DNA from: Hyphomicrobiales bacterium
GTDB taxonomy: Bacteria; Pseudomonadota; Alphaproteobacteria; Rhizobiales; Aestuariivirgaceae
Assembly: GCA_020029455.1 (NCBI GenBank)
Contig: JAIBJH010000039.1
Location: 1 to 14,719, forward strand
Reading direction: 5' to 3'
Length of the DNA: 14,719 nucleotides
Part shown: positions 6,612 to 13,697 of the stretch, in pieces
Numbering within the stretch: the first letter of the stretch is position 1
How the letters are laid out: every line of letters begins with the position of its first letter
Notes under the pieces: model-generated
The model's database searches: none
Seen by the model: only the letters and a program-made list of their open reading frames with translations
Told to the model about the DNA's origin: nothing
Translations under genes and position numbers: made by a program

Positions 6612-8870
6612 ATGACAGGGGATTTGTCTTTCACGATCATTGATGTCTTGCGCGGCATGGGCCGCCGCAAGCTCTTGATCATGTCGTGCACGGCTCTTGG
6701 GTTGATGGCCGGAATGGGGGTCCTTTCCGTATTCAAGCCGTCCTATCAGGCGGAAAGCCAGGTCCTCGTCCAGAACCTGGCCACGCCCTATGACCAGCCT
6801 AACGTCAATCAGACAACGCAACGCGATGGAACGATTGATGAAAGAGTGATCAAGAGTCAGATGGCAGTGGTCGAATCCTCCGATCTCTCATTGCGCGTCA
6901 TCGGTCGGTTGGGGTTGGTTGATCTGCCGGAATTCGACTCACTGCAGAAACCACTCGGGAGCATATCGAAGCTTCTCATTGCCACGGGCTTCAGTGATGA
7001 TCCAAGGCCCATGACTGCCGAGCAGCGGGCCCTTGGGCGGATTGCCAGCAAACTTACGGTCTATGCGGTTCCAGAATCAAACGTGATCGCCATCAAGTAC
7101 GTAGCGCAGGATGGCAAGGTGGCCGCCGACGTGGCGAATGCTCTCGCCGAAACCTATGTCACTTCCACCCGCGAATCCGATGCCGGCTCCAACAGCCGCG
7201 CCCGCGATTGGCTTTCTGAACAGATCGAGGAATTGCGCGCGCGTGTTGCAAGTTCCGATGCCGCCGTTGAAAAGTTCCGCGCCGAGAAGGGGCTTTTCCG
7301 CAGCCGGGAAACAACCATCGGCAGCCAGGAGATATCGGAACTTAACACTCAGATCACCCTCGCCGATGCCGCCCACAGCGAGGCCCAGGCCAAGGCCGAC
7401 GAAATCCGCAATCTATTGGCAACCAAGGGGTCAGTTGATGCTTCCGCGGAGGTCCTGAACTCTCCGACCATCCAGCGCCTGCGGGAACTCCAAGCAACTG
7501 CGGCCCGCAAGCTTTCTGAAGTGTCAGCGACCTATCTGCCAAGTCATCCGAAGATGAAGGCCGCACAGCAGGATGTTGGTGACATCAGCAAACAGGTCCG
7601 GCGTGAGGCGCTGAAAATCGTCGATGGTCTGCAGGGTCAGGCTAAGGTCTCCGCTGCCCGCGCCGACTCGCTCCGTGCCAGCCTTGAAGTTCTGAAGGGA
7701 AGAGAGACGATTTCACTGCAGGATGAGGTGCGCCTCAAGGAACTGGAGCGCGAGGCCAAGGCCAACCGCGACCAGCTTGAACTGATGCTGGCCCGTTTTG
7801 CCGACAGCAATACCCGTCAGAATCTGGATATGCAGCCTGGCATCGCCCGCGTCATTCAATATGCTTCGGCTCCGGCCAATCCCTACTTCCCGAAGTTCGG
7901 CCCCACATTGCTGCTCACCACGATGATCGGCATGGGCCTTGGCCTCGGCCTGGCCTTCCTGTTTGAAATCATGCGGCAGGCTGCACGCTTGAACGCGATG
8001 TCCCTCGCGCCTGCGATCGATCCGCAGGCTGGGCGCCGTCACCGGCTGCATTCCGATGGCACAGGGCGGGCGATTCCGGATTTCGTCGTTTCTCCAACGC
8101 AGACCCCTTCGGCAAAGCCGGCAATGGCGGCCGTTAAACCTCGAAAGCAGAAGTCCACACCGGCGGCTGCTTTCGCGCCAACCCCAGCAACAGGAAATTC
8201 CACGTTCATTATTGCCAGCATTCCTTCGGCACGTTCTGCGGCGGAGGCGAGCTTGCTCCTCAGCATGGTAGAACTTGACAGGACCCACTCCGCATTGCTG
8301 ACACCTCTTGCCGAACGCACAATTGCCCTGGTCGGGCAGGGCGGCACCAAGGCCATCGCTGTAGCTGGCATGGGGGCTGGCCAGGAAATGGCTGCAGCAA
8401 CCGTGGCACTGTCGCGTAAACTCAGTAGCGGGGGTCTCAAGACAATCCTGCTCGACCTGGATTGCCGCCACGCCATCATTCCTGAGCTCATGCGGCTTCC
8501 GCCTGCGCAGGGTTTCACTGACCTTGTAGCCGGACGGGCCGATTTCTCTGCCATCATGCAACGTGATGCCAATTCACAATTGCAAGTCATCCGCTGCGGC
8601 AAGCATCAGCCGGATTCCGTCACAATCCTTGCACAGCGCATGGAAAACATCACCCGCACGCTGGTCGGTATCTATGATGCGGTAATCATCCACGTGGGCG
8701 AAGCCTCGCCGCAGTCGCTCCTCTTGATGAAGGGCTGCGATGCGGCTGTCATTTTCGCAACCGCTGAACGCATGCCGGCTCTGACTCCCGCTGCGCAAAC
8801 CCTTGCCGCGCAGGGGATTGCCAATGTGTTAGCCGTCCGTGTCGACAGCGCACTCAAGCTGGCCGCTTAA
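6612..8870 (+). CDS. Wzc/ExoP-like polysaccharide co-polymerase with degenerate tyrosine-kinase domain
   Basis: A 752-residue inner-membrane protein for chain-length control and export coupling. A Wzz domain starts near residue 5, with one membrane segment at 20-41. A long, mostly helical periplasmic region (about 200-395, coiled-coil prone) follows; the second membrane segment is at 430-453. A proline/alanine-rich linker (about 465-530) leads to a CpsD/CapB-like P-loop domain at 560-745. There the Walker A site reads AGMGAGQEMAA (585-595), with Gln-Glu in place of Lys-Ser/Thr. The Walker A' aspartates remain (LLDLD 613-617). The Walker B Asp position is His694 (VIIHVG). The C-terminus ends ALKLAA with no tyrosine cluster. 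It is therefore probably a pseudokinase. ATG at 6612 was chosen over an upstream GTG at 6579, which adds a non-family 11-residue extension. The deacetylase gene follows after 10 bases. Confidence 0.9.
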   Translation: MTGDLSFTIIDVLRGMGRRKLLIMSCTALGLMAGMGVLSVFKPSYQAESQVLVQNLATPYDQPNVNQTTQRDGTIDERVIKSQMAVVESSDLSLRVIGRLGLVDLPEFDSLQKPLGSISKLLIATGFSDDPRPMTAEQRALGRIASKLTVYAVPESNVIAIKYVAQDGKVAADVANALAETYVTSTRESDAGSNSRARDWLSEQIEELRARVASSDAAVEKFRAEKGLFRSRETTIGSQEISELNTQITLADAAHSEAQAKADEIRNLLATKGSVDASAEVLNSPTIQRLRELQATAARKLSEVSATYLPSHPKMKAAQQDVGDISKQVRREALKIVDGLQGQAKVSAARADSLRASLEVLKGRETISLQDEVRLKELEREAKANRDQLELMLARFADSNTRQNLDMQPGIARVIQYASAPANPYFPKFGPTLLLTTMIGMGLGLGLAFLFEIMRQAARLNAMSLAPAIDPQAGRRHRLHSDGTGRAIPDFVVSPTQTPSAKPAMAAVKPRKQKSTPAAAFAPTPATGNSTFIIASIPSARSAAEASLLLSMVELDRTHSALLTPLAERTIALVGQGGTKAIAVAGMGAGQEMAAATVALSRKLSSGGLKTILLDLDCRHAIIPELMRLPPAQGFTDLVAGRADFSAIMQRDANSQLQVIRCGKHQPDSVTILAQRMENITRTLVGIYDAVIIHVGEASPQSLLLMKGCDAAVIFATAERMPALTPAAQTLAAQGIANVLAVRVDSALKLAA

Positions 8871-8880
8871 GTATAGTCCG

Positions 8881-9939
8881 ATGCCGAGCACCGCCATTCT
8901 CAGAACCTGTTTTGACGTGATGCACTATTCCGGCGCGGCGGCGGTTCTGCGCCCCTATTTTGCCGGGCGGGGCGTCATCTTCTGTCTCCATCGTGTCTAT
9001 CCTGGCGGTGGGCACGAAACTGGCTTTGCACCTAATGCCAGGCTGGCCGTCACGCCGGAGTTCCTCGGCGAGATCATCTCGCTGGTGAAAGGCCTCGGCT
9101 ATGAACTGCTATCGCTGGAACAGGCTGCGGCACGGCTGTGGCAAGGTGGAACATGGGGTCGGCCCTTTGCTGTCTTCACGCTGGATGACGGATACAAGGA
9201 CAACTTAGTGCATGCGCTGCCTGTCTTTCGCCGGCACAGATGTCCATTCACGGTGTTTGTCACAACCCGAATGGCCGACGGAAACTGTGAAATGTGGTGG
9301 CGCGTGCTGGAGCACATGATTGCCGGTTCCATGTCGGTCAACATGGAGATGGCCGGCAACTGCTATCGGTTGGAGACGCGCAACGACAGCCAGAAGGCCG
9401 TGGCGTGGGATGTCCTCTCGCCCGTTCTGAAGGCGATGCCCGAACACCAGCAACGCGACTGGACGTTGCGCTGGGGAGAGAAGAGCGGCATTGATGTTTT
9501 CGCGATGTGCCGGTCGGCGATGATGACCTGGGATGAAGTCAGGGCGCTCAATGCTGATCCGCTCGCTTCTATCGGTGCCCATACGCTGAACCACTTCAAC
9601 CTGCTGAAGCTTGATGAGGCGGAAGCCAAACGTGAAATTGAGCAGTCGAAAAAGCGTATTGAGGAAGAACTGGGCGAGCCCGTGCGGAGCTTTGCCTATC
9701 CTTACGGCAACAGCGATGCCGCGGGCCCTCGCGAATTCGGGCTGGCCGCAGAAGCTGGCTTTGCAGTTTCGGTCACGACGAGGCACGGCCTTGTCTTTGA
9801 AGGCCACGCCCAGCATCTGCAGGCTTTGCCACGCATCATGGTCTCCGGTCGCTTCCAGAAGACGCGCTACATGGAGACGCTGCTCTCCGGTGTGCCCGCA
9901 GCACTGATGAACCGCTTCCAGCGCGTCAATGTCGCCTGA
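8881..9939 (+). CDS. Polysaccharide deacetylase family protein (NodB homology domain)
   Basis: A 352-residue carbohydrate esterase family 4 type enzyme, expected to remove N- or O-acetyl groups from the polysaccharide or its precursor. Motif 1 is TLDDGY at 100-105 (usual TFDDG), with the catalytic/metal aspartates D102 and D103. Motif 2 is H234-T-L-N-H238, the metal histidines. Motif 3 is FAYPYGN at 271-277. All core residues are present, so activity is plausible. About 130 residues separate motifs 1 and 2, longer than in small NodB proteins. There is no signal peptide, so the enzyme may act in the cytoplasm or be secreted by another route. The ATG is 10 bases after the co-polymerase stop, indicating one transcript. 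The GTG at 8839 would overlap that gene by 32 bases and is less likely. HfsH of the Caulobacter holdfast system is a functional parallel. Confidence 0.88.
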   Translation: MPSTAILRTCFDVMHYSGAAAVLRPYFAGRGVIFCLHRVYPGGGHETGFAPNARLAVTPEFLGEIISLVKGLGYELLSLEQAAARLWQGGTWGRPFAVFTLDDGYKDNLVHALPVFRRHRCPFTVFVTTRMADGNCEMWWRVLEHMIAGSMSVNMEMAGNCYRLETRNDSQKAVAWDVLSPVLKAMPEHQQRDWTLRWGEKSGIDVFAMCRSAMMTWDEVRALNADPLASIGAHTLNHFNLLKLDEAEAKREIEQSKKRIEEELGEPVRSFAYPYGNSDAAGPREFGLAAEAGFAVSVTTRHGLVFEGHAQHLQALPRIMVSGRFQKTRYMETLLSGVPAALMNRFQRVNVA

Positions 9940-9940
9940 A

Positions 9941-9962
9941 CGGCTGACTAAAGATCAGGCCG
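9941..9962. terminator. Possible bidirectional hairpin between convergent genes
   Basis: CGGCTGA (9941-9947) can pair with TCA-G-GCCG (9955-9962) with one bulged G and a 7-base loop. It spans the two convergent stop codons at 9939 and 9948. No T-run follows on either strand, so classic rho-independent termination is doubtful. Confidence 0.3.
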
Positions 9963-10154
9963 CGACATCCATTTGATGATCAGCATCGCCACCGGTATCC
10001 AGGCGACGCCCGCCACAACATAGAACAGAAGCTCAGCCGCAATTCCATTCCCCACCACATACTGGCCGCCAATGGCCATGGCGATGAGGGCATAGATCGT
10101 GAGCCAAAGTACTGTACCTACGGTCCCGATGGCCTTGCGTGTTCTGATGTTCAT
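9948..10154 (-). CDS. DUF2842 family small membrane protein
   Basis: A 68-residue protein with two predicted membrane helices (about residues 9-30 and 38-58), separated by a short GGQYVVGNG loop. The start MNIRTRKAIGTVG and the second helix LLFYVVAGVAWIPVAMLIIKW match what I remember of DUF2842, a small family seen mainly in alphaproteobacteria; function unknown. ATG at 10154 was chosen because it gives the family length. A TTG at 10190 would add 12 residues and is unlikely. It is divergent from ctaA and convergent with the deacetylase gene. A promoter-like TATAAG sits 6 bases before the ATG, so the mRNA may be leaderless. A link to cytochrome oxidase or heme A assembly is only a guess from the neighbour. 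Confidence 0.8.
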   Translation of the reverse strand: MNIRTRKAIGTVGTVLWLTIYALIAMAIGGQYVVGNGIAAELLFYVVAGVAWIPVAMLIIKWMSRPDL

Positions 10155-10160
10155 CAGATG

Positions 10161-10190
10161 CTTATAAGGGCTGAGGCCGGGTGCGGCCAA
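10161..10190 (-). promoter_or_regulatory. Candidate promoter of the DUF2842 gene
   Basis: On the minus strand TATAAG (plus 10161-10166) matches the -10 consensus at 5 of 6, and TTGGCC (plus 10185-10190) could be the -35, 18 bases apart. The -10 ends 6 bases before the ATG, which would put the transcript start at or next to the start codon. The core CTTATAAG (10161-10168) is palindromic, so it could also serve the ctaA direction. Confidence 0.35.
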
Positions 10191-10232
10191 TGGGCGCTTG
10201 CGCCATATGCGCGCTCACTTCTATCTGCCGTC

Positions 10233-11246
10233 ATGCCTACCTCCCATCAGAACATGCGCGCCGTTGCGATCTGGCTTTGGGGCATTGCCCTGCTCGTCGC
10301 GCTGATGGTCATCGTCGGCGGAGCCACGCGATTGACCGATAGCGGCCTTTCCATCACCGAATGGAAACCACTGCTCGGCGCCATTCCTCCATTGACTGAA
10401 GCGCAGTGGCTGGAGGTGTTCGAGAGGTACAAGCAGATCCCCGAATACCAGATCCAGAACCGGGGCATGAGCCTTGCTGATTTCAGGTTCATCTTCTGGT
10501 GGGAATGGGCCCATCGCTTTCTTGGCCGCTTCATCGGCATTGCCTTTGCGGTGCCCCTCCTTTTCTTCATTGTCACAAAGCAGCTTCCGAGAAGGCTCTG
10601 GCCGCGCCTATTGCTGATCTTCGCGCTGGGCGGGTTTCAAGGTGCGCTTGGCTGGTACATGGTCGCGTCGGGCCTCGCAGACCGAGTGGATGTCAGCCAG
10701 TACCGCCTCGCCGCCCATCTCGCCGTGGCTTTCGTGATCTTTGCGAGCATTGTCTGGATGGCGATGACCCTCTCATCGCAATGGCGTAAGCTGGCGGCGC
10801 AAGGAACCACACTCGCGCTCGGATTCCTGGCTTTGTTATTCCTGCAAGTTGCCGCGGGTGGCTTTGTTGCGGGGCTCGACGCAGGCCATGCATCCTACAC
10901 CTGGCCCAAGATGAATGGCGCCTGGCTTCCTGACGGACTGAACTCACTGTCGCCTGGCTGGCGTAATGCCTTTGAAAATGCGCTTGCGGCGCAGTTCAAT
11001 CACCGCATCCTCGCCTATCTCATTCTGTTCTACGCTCTGCTGCAGGCATGGCGAGTGCCATCCGGAAGCGCCTTCCTGCTGGCTGTTGCCGTTTCAGTGC
11101 AAGCGGGCCTTGGCATCCTGACCATAGTCCTGCAAGTGCCGCTTGCCGTGGCATTGCTTCACCAGGCCGTCGCGCTCATCGTCCTCGCTCTGGCGCTATG
11201 GCATGTCGCCACGCTTACCCGAGCGCCTGCTCCAAATCGGCAATGA
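10233..11246 (+). CDS. ctaA: Heme A synthase (COX15/CtaA family)
   Basis: A 337-residue inner-membrane enzyme that oxidises the C8 methyl of heme O to the formyl group of heme A, needed for aa3-type cytochrome c oxidase. About eight membrane helices are visible. The signature GGATRLTDSGLSITEWKP spans 29-46. The four conserved heme-binding histidines are present: H94 in EWAHRFLGR, H162 in AAHLA, H257 in QFNHRILAY and H310 in LLHQ. TWPKMNG at 223-229 is the usual post-helix motif. The start is uncertain: ATG at 10233 leaves a short cytoplasmic N-terminus typical of the family, ATG at 10158 would add 25 residues and Met8 is possible too; none has a strong ribosome site. The last 32 bases overlap the 3' end of the convergent metY gene. 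Heme O synthase and oxidase subunits are not in the window. Confidence 0.95.
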   Translation: MPTSHQNMRAVAIWLWGIALLVALMVIVGGATRLTDSGLSITEWKPLLGAIPPLTEAQWLEVFERYKQIPEYQIQNRGMSLADFRFIFWWEWAHRFLGRFIGIAFAVPLLFFIVTKQLPRRLWPRLLLIFALGGFQGALGWYMVASGLADRVDVSQYRLAAHLAVAFVIFASIVWMAMTLSSQWRKLAAQGTTLALGFLALLFLQVAAGGFVAGLDAGHASYTWPKMNGAWLPDGLNSLSPGWRNAFENALAAQFNHRILAYLILFYALLQAWRVPSGSAFLLAVAVSVQAGLGILTIVLQVPLAVALLHQAVALIVLALALWHVATLTRAPAPNRQ

Positions 11247-12492
11247 TGTCGCTCACATCCTCGATACCGATCGACAGCCGCACCACATCAGGTCCGGCGC
11301 CCGCCTTGGTCTTCTGCTCGTCGGTCAACTGGCTGTGGGTTGTCGAGGCAGGATGAATGATCAGCGAGCGCGTGTCGCCGATATTGGCAAGGTGAGACAG
11401 AAGCTTGACGTTTGACACCAGCTTCACGCCAGCATCATAGCCGCCCTTGAGGCCGAAGGTGAGCACCGCGCCAGCGCCTTTCGGCGCATATTTCTTGTGG
11501 AGCGTGTGGTGCTTGTCGGTTGGTAGCCCCGCATAGTTCACCCACGACACGTGGGCATTCTTGGAAAGCCAGTTGGCAACTGCAAGCGTGTTGTCGCAAT
11601 GGCGCTGCATGCGAAGTCCCAGCGTCTCGATGCCGGTGAGAATGAGAAAGGCGTTGAGCGGCGCCATGGCGGGACCAAGATCGCGCAGGCCCAGCACCCG
11701 GCAGGTAATGGCGAAGGCAATGCCGCCAAAGGTCTCGTGGAAGCGCATGCCATGATAGCTGTCATTGGGTTCCGAGAGCAGGGGGTAGCGCCCCGATGCC
11801 GACCAATCGAAATTGCCGCCATCGACGATGACGCCGCCCATGGAGTTGCCATGCCCGCCCATGAACTTCGTCAAGGAATGCAGCACGATGTTGGCGCCAT
11901 GGGAAATGGGTGTGCAGAGATAGGGTGTCGCCAATGTGTTGTCGACGATGAGCGGCAACCCGGCCTTCTTGGCGATCTTGGCAATGGCCTCGATGTCGGT
12001 GATGCGCCCACCCGGATTGCAAATGGACTCGATGAAGATGGCCTTGGTCTTGGGTGAAATGGCCTTCTCGAAGCTCGACGGATCCTCCGCATCAGCCCAC
12101 ACCACATGCCAGCCGAAGGACTTGAAGGAATGGTTGAACTGGTTGATCGAGCCGCCATAGAGCTGGCGCGCCGCAACGAACTCATCGCCCGGCCTTAGCA
12201 TGGCATGGAAGGTGAGAAGCTGTGCCGCATGGCCCGAGGCTACCGCAAGTGCCGCCGTGCCGCCTTCAAGGGCCGCCACTTTTGCTTCCAGCACCGCCTG
12301 CGTCGGGTTCATGATGCGGGTGTAGATGTTGCCGAAAGCGCGCAGCGCGAAAAGATCGGCGGCGTGGCTCACATCGTTGAAGACATAGGCCGTGGTTTGA
12401 TAGATCGGCGTAATGCGAGCACCCGTTGCCGGATCGGGAGCTGTGCCCGCGTGAATGGCAAGCGTGTCAAATCCCGGCTTCTTGTCGGCCAT
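11215..12492 (-). CDS. metY: O-acetylhomoserine sulfhydrylase (aminocarboxypropyltransferase)
   Basis: A 425-residue PLP enzyme of the Cys/Met metabolism family that makes homocysteine from O-acetylhomoserine and sulfide in the cytoplasm, the direct-sulfhydrylation route to methionine. Length is normal for MetY. Visible motifs are FDTLAIHAGTAPDPATGAR at 8-26, YTRIMNPT at 57-64 (Tyr and Arg contacting the PLP phosphate of the partner subunit), SGHAAQ at 86-91, VDNTLATP at 183-190 (the Asp pairs with the PLP nitrogen) and the Schiff-base lysine K209 in HSLTKFMGGHG. The ATG follows a strong ribosome site. It is the last gene of the minus-strand group, 63 bases after cytochrome b561, and its 3' end overlaps ctaA by 32 bases, convergently. 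MetZ (O-succinylhomoserine) is the main alternative, but MetZ proteins are shorter, near 390-400 residues. Confidence 0.95.
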   Translation of the reverse strand: MADKKPGFDTLAIHAGTAPDPATGARITPIYQTTAYVFNDVSHAADLFALRAFGNIYTRIMNPTQAVLEAKVAALEGGTAALAVASGHAAQLLTFHAMLRPGDEFVAARQLYGGSINQFNHSFKSFGWHVVWADAEDPSSFEKAISPKTKAIFIESICNPGGRITDIEAIAKIAKKAGLPLIVDNTLATPYLCTPISHGANIVLHSLTKFMGGHGNSMGGVIVDGGNFDWSASGRYPLLSEPNDSYHGMRFHETFGGIAFAITCRVLGLRDLGPAMAPLNAFLILTGIETLGLRMQRHCDNTLAVANWLSKNAHVSWVNYAGLPTDKHHTLHKKYAPKGAGAVLTFGLKGGYDAGVKLVSNVKLLSHLANIGDTRSLIIHPASTTHSQLTDEQKTKAGAGPDVVRLSIGIEDVSDIIADLEQALG

Positions 12493-12497
12493 GTGAA

Positions 12498-12503
12498 CCT
12501 CCT
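12498..12503 (-). promoter_or_regulatory. Strong ribosome binding site of metY
   Basis: AGGAGG on the minus strand, extended to GAGGAGGT, lies 5 bases before the metY ATG at 12492. It is the best Shine-Dalgarno match seen in the window and fixes this start. Confidence 0.85.
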
Positions 12504-12555
12504 CACTGAACGAGAATGAGCCTAGTCGTCCCCGGCAAACGAGGCAATTCTTGGA

Positions 12556-13101
12556 TTAGCGGGACGACATGCGCGAGAGGAGACCGTCCTTGTTCCAGAA
12601 CTGGTGCTTCAGGGCGGCCAGCACATGCAGGATCACCAGTATCTTCGCAATGTTGGAGGCAATTTCGTGGGCCTCGGCTGTCCATTCTCCGAAATTGGGC
12701 ATGAAGGCGAGCGGGAACAGGTTGAAGAATGTGACCTTATCAACATCACTGTGCTCCAGGCCAAAAGGTGTGAGCGCCATGAGCCCGAGGACGGGAATGG
12801 CGATCATCAGCACATAGAATGCACCATGCATCATGCGCGAAGCGATTTCTTCCCAGCGTGATGTGCTCTGCGGCAGCGGTGGCGCAGGATGGCCCGCCTG
12901 CCACAGAAGCCTCGTTATGGCCAGCAATACAATCAAAATGCCAATCGATGCGTGAGTTGATGGCTGCCAATCGGCGAGTGATTGCCCGCGCTGCACCTCC
13001 ATGAGCTCTTCTCCCCAGAACAGCATGAAGATCATCAGCGCCGCGGTGACCCAATGCAGCCAGACCGCCGTCTTGGTATAGCGTAGGGATTTCTCACTCA
13101 T
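12556..13101 (-). CDS. Cytochrome b561 family protein
   Basis: A 181-residue inner-membrane diheme cytochrome of the prokaryotic b561 (CybB/YodB) type, which passes electrons between quinol and periplasmic partners; physiological partner unknown. Four helices are visible at about 12-30, 50-68, 92-111 and 147-166. Candidate heme histidines are H16 (WLHW), H50 at the start of helix 2, H145 (EAHEIAS) and H159 (LHVLAALKH), with H92 and H166 nearby. RYTKTAVWLHW is a typical N-terminus. The ATG is preceded by AGGAG 9 bases upstream (plus 13111-13115). It sits between the CoA-binding gene (48 bases) and metY (63 bases), on the same strand. Nothing ties it to sulfur metabolism apart from this position. 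Confidence 0.9.
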   Translation of the reverse strand: MSEKSLRYTKTAVWLHWVTAALMIFMLFWGEELMEVQRGQSLADWQPSTHASIGILIVLLAITRLLWQAGHPAPPLPQSTSRWEEIASRMMHGAFYVLMIAIPVLGLMALTPFGLEHSDVDKVTFFNLFPLAFMPNFGEWTAEAHEIASNIAKILVILHVLAALKHQFWNKDGLLSRMSSR

Positions 13102-13149
13102 GGGTTATGTCTCCTGAAACTTAGACGCGCGGGAACGCAAGTTCCGTCG

Positions 13150-13686
13150 CTATTTTTCTGCGAGATCCGCTATTCCAAGGCTTTGCAACCTGCCGCTGGC
13201 ATGCATCACCTGTCGCTTCGAAGAAATGACGCCGGGATTTCCGCCCACCCAGGCATATTCGCCGGAGAGTTTGCCATATTCCATCTTGGCGCAACGGTTC
13301 ATGACAACCTTGACTCCCTGCGCCTCGGCAAGTGCCGCCGCCTCATCGCTTCGGACGCCAAGCTGCATCCAGATCACCTTGGGCAGTGGTGACAGGGCCA
13401 GCGCCTCCAGCGTCACACCAAGTGCCGCTTCCGATTTTCGGAAGATATCGACCATATCCACCGGAACGGGAATATCCTTGAGCGCTGCATAGGCCTTTCT
13501 GCCATGGAGTTCCTGGCCCTCAAGCGCCGGATTGATCGGGATAACGTCATAGCCTTTGTCGAGCAGATATTTGAAAACGAGATTGGATGGCCGCACTGCA
13601 TTGGCCGAAGCACCGACAAGCGCGATTGTCTTCACACTCTGCAGGATGCTGCGGATGTAGTCTGGCGAATAGCTGTTGTGATTCAT
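13150..13686 (-). CDS. CoA-binding domain protein (CoA_binding_2, YccU-like)
   Basis: A 178-residue cytoplasmic protein with one Rossmann-type CoA-binding domain, homologous to the N-terminal domain of succinyl-CoA synthetase alpha. TIALVGASANAVRPSN at 20-35 is the nucleotide loop. VIPINP at 48-53, DMVDIFRKSE at 77-86, VIWMQLGV at 104-111 and VMNRCAKME at 128-136 follow the usual order of this family. The biochemical role is not known. The start at 13686 (MNHNSYSPDY) places the domain close to the N-terminus as expected; an upstream in-frame extension to 13806 lies inside the VOC gene and is rejected. It begins 11 bases after the VOC stop, consistent with one transcript. Nearness to metY is something I recall from other alphaproteobacteria, but I cannot check this. 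Confidence 0.88.
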   Translation of the reverse strand: MNHNSYSPDYIRSILQSVKTIALVGASANAVRPSNLVFKYLLDKGYDVIPINPALEGQELHGRKAYAALKDIPVPVDMVDIFRKSEAALGVTLEALALSPLPKVIWMQLGVRSDEAAALAEAQGVKVVMNRCAKMEYGKLSGEYAWVGGNPGVISSKRQVMHASGRLQSLGIADLAEK

Positions 13687-13697
13687 CAATTGTAGGG

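Noticed and set aside
7713..8561. 282-codon minus-strand open frame inside the co-polymerase gene
   Set aside because: Rich in Arg, His and Cys as expected of an antisense frame; no domain seen.
8839..8880. GTG start adding 14 residues to the deacetylase
   Set aside because: It would overlap the co-polymerase gene by 32 bases with no benefit to the domain; ATG at 8881 fits better.
10158..10232. 25-residue N-terminal extension of CtaA from ATG 10158
   Set aside because: Family members usually have a short N-terminus before the first helix, and the extension crosses the divergent promoter region; not excluded outright.
13132..13145. GGAAC-GCAA-GTTCC hairpin between the CoA-binding and b561 genes as a terminator
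   Set aside because: Only a 5-bp stem, no T-run on either strand, and the genes around it look co-transcribed.
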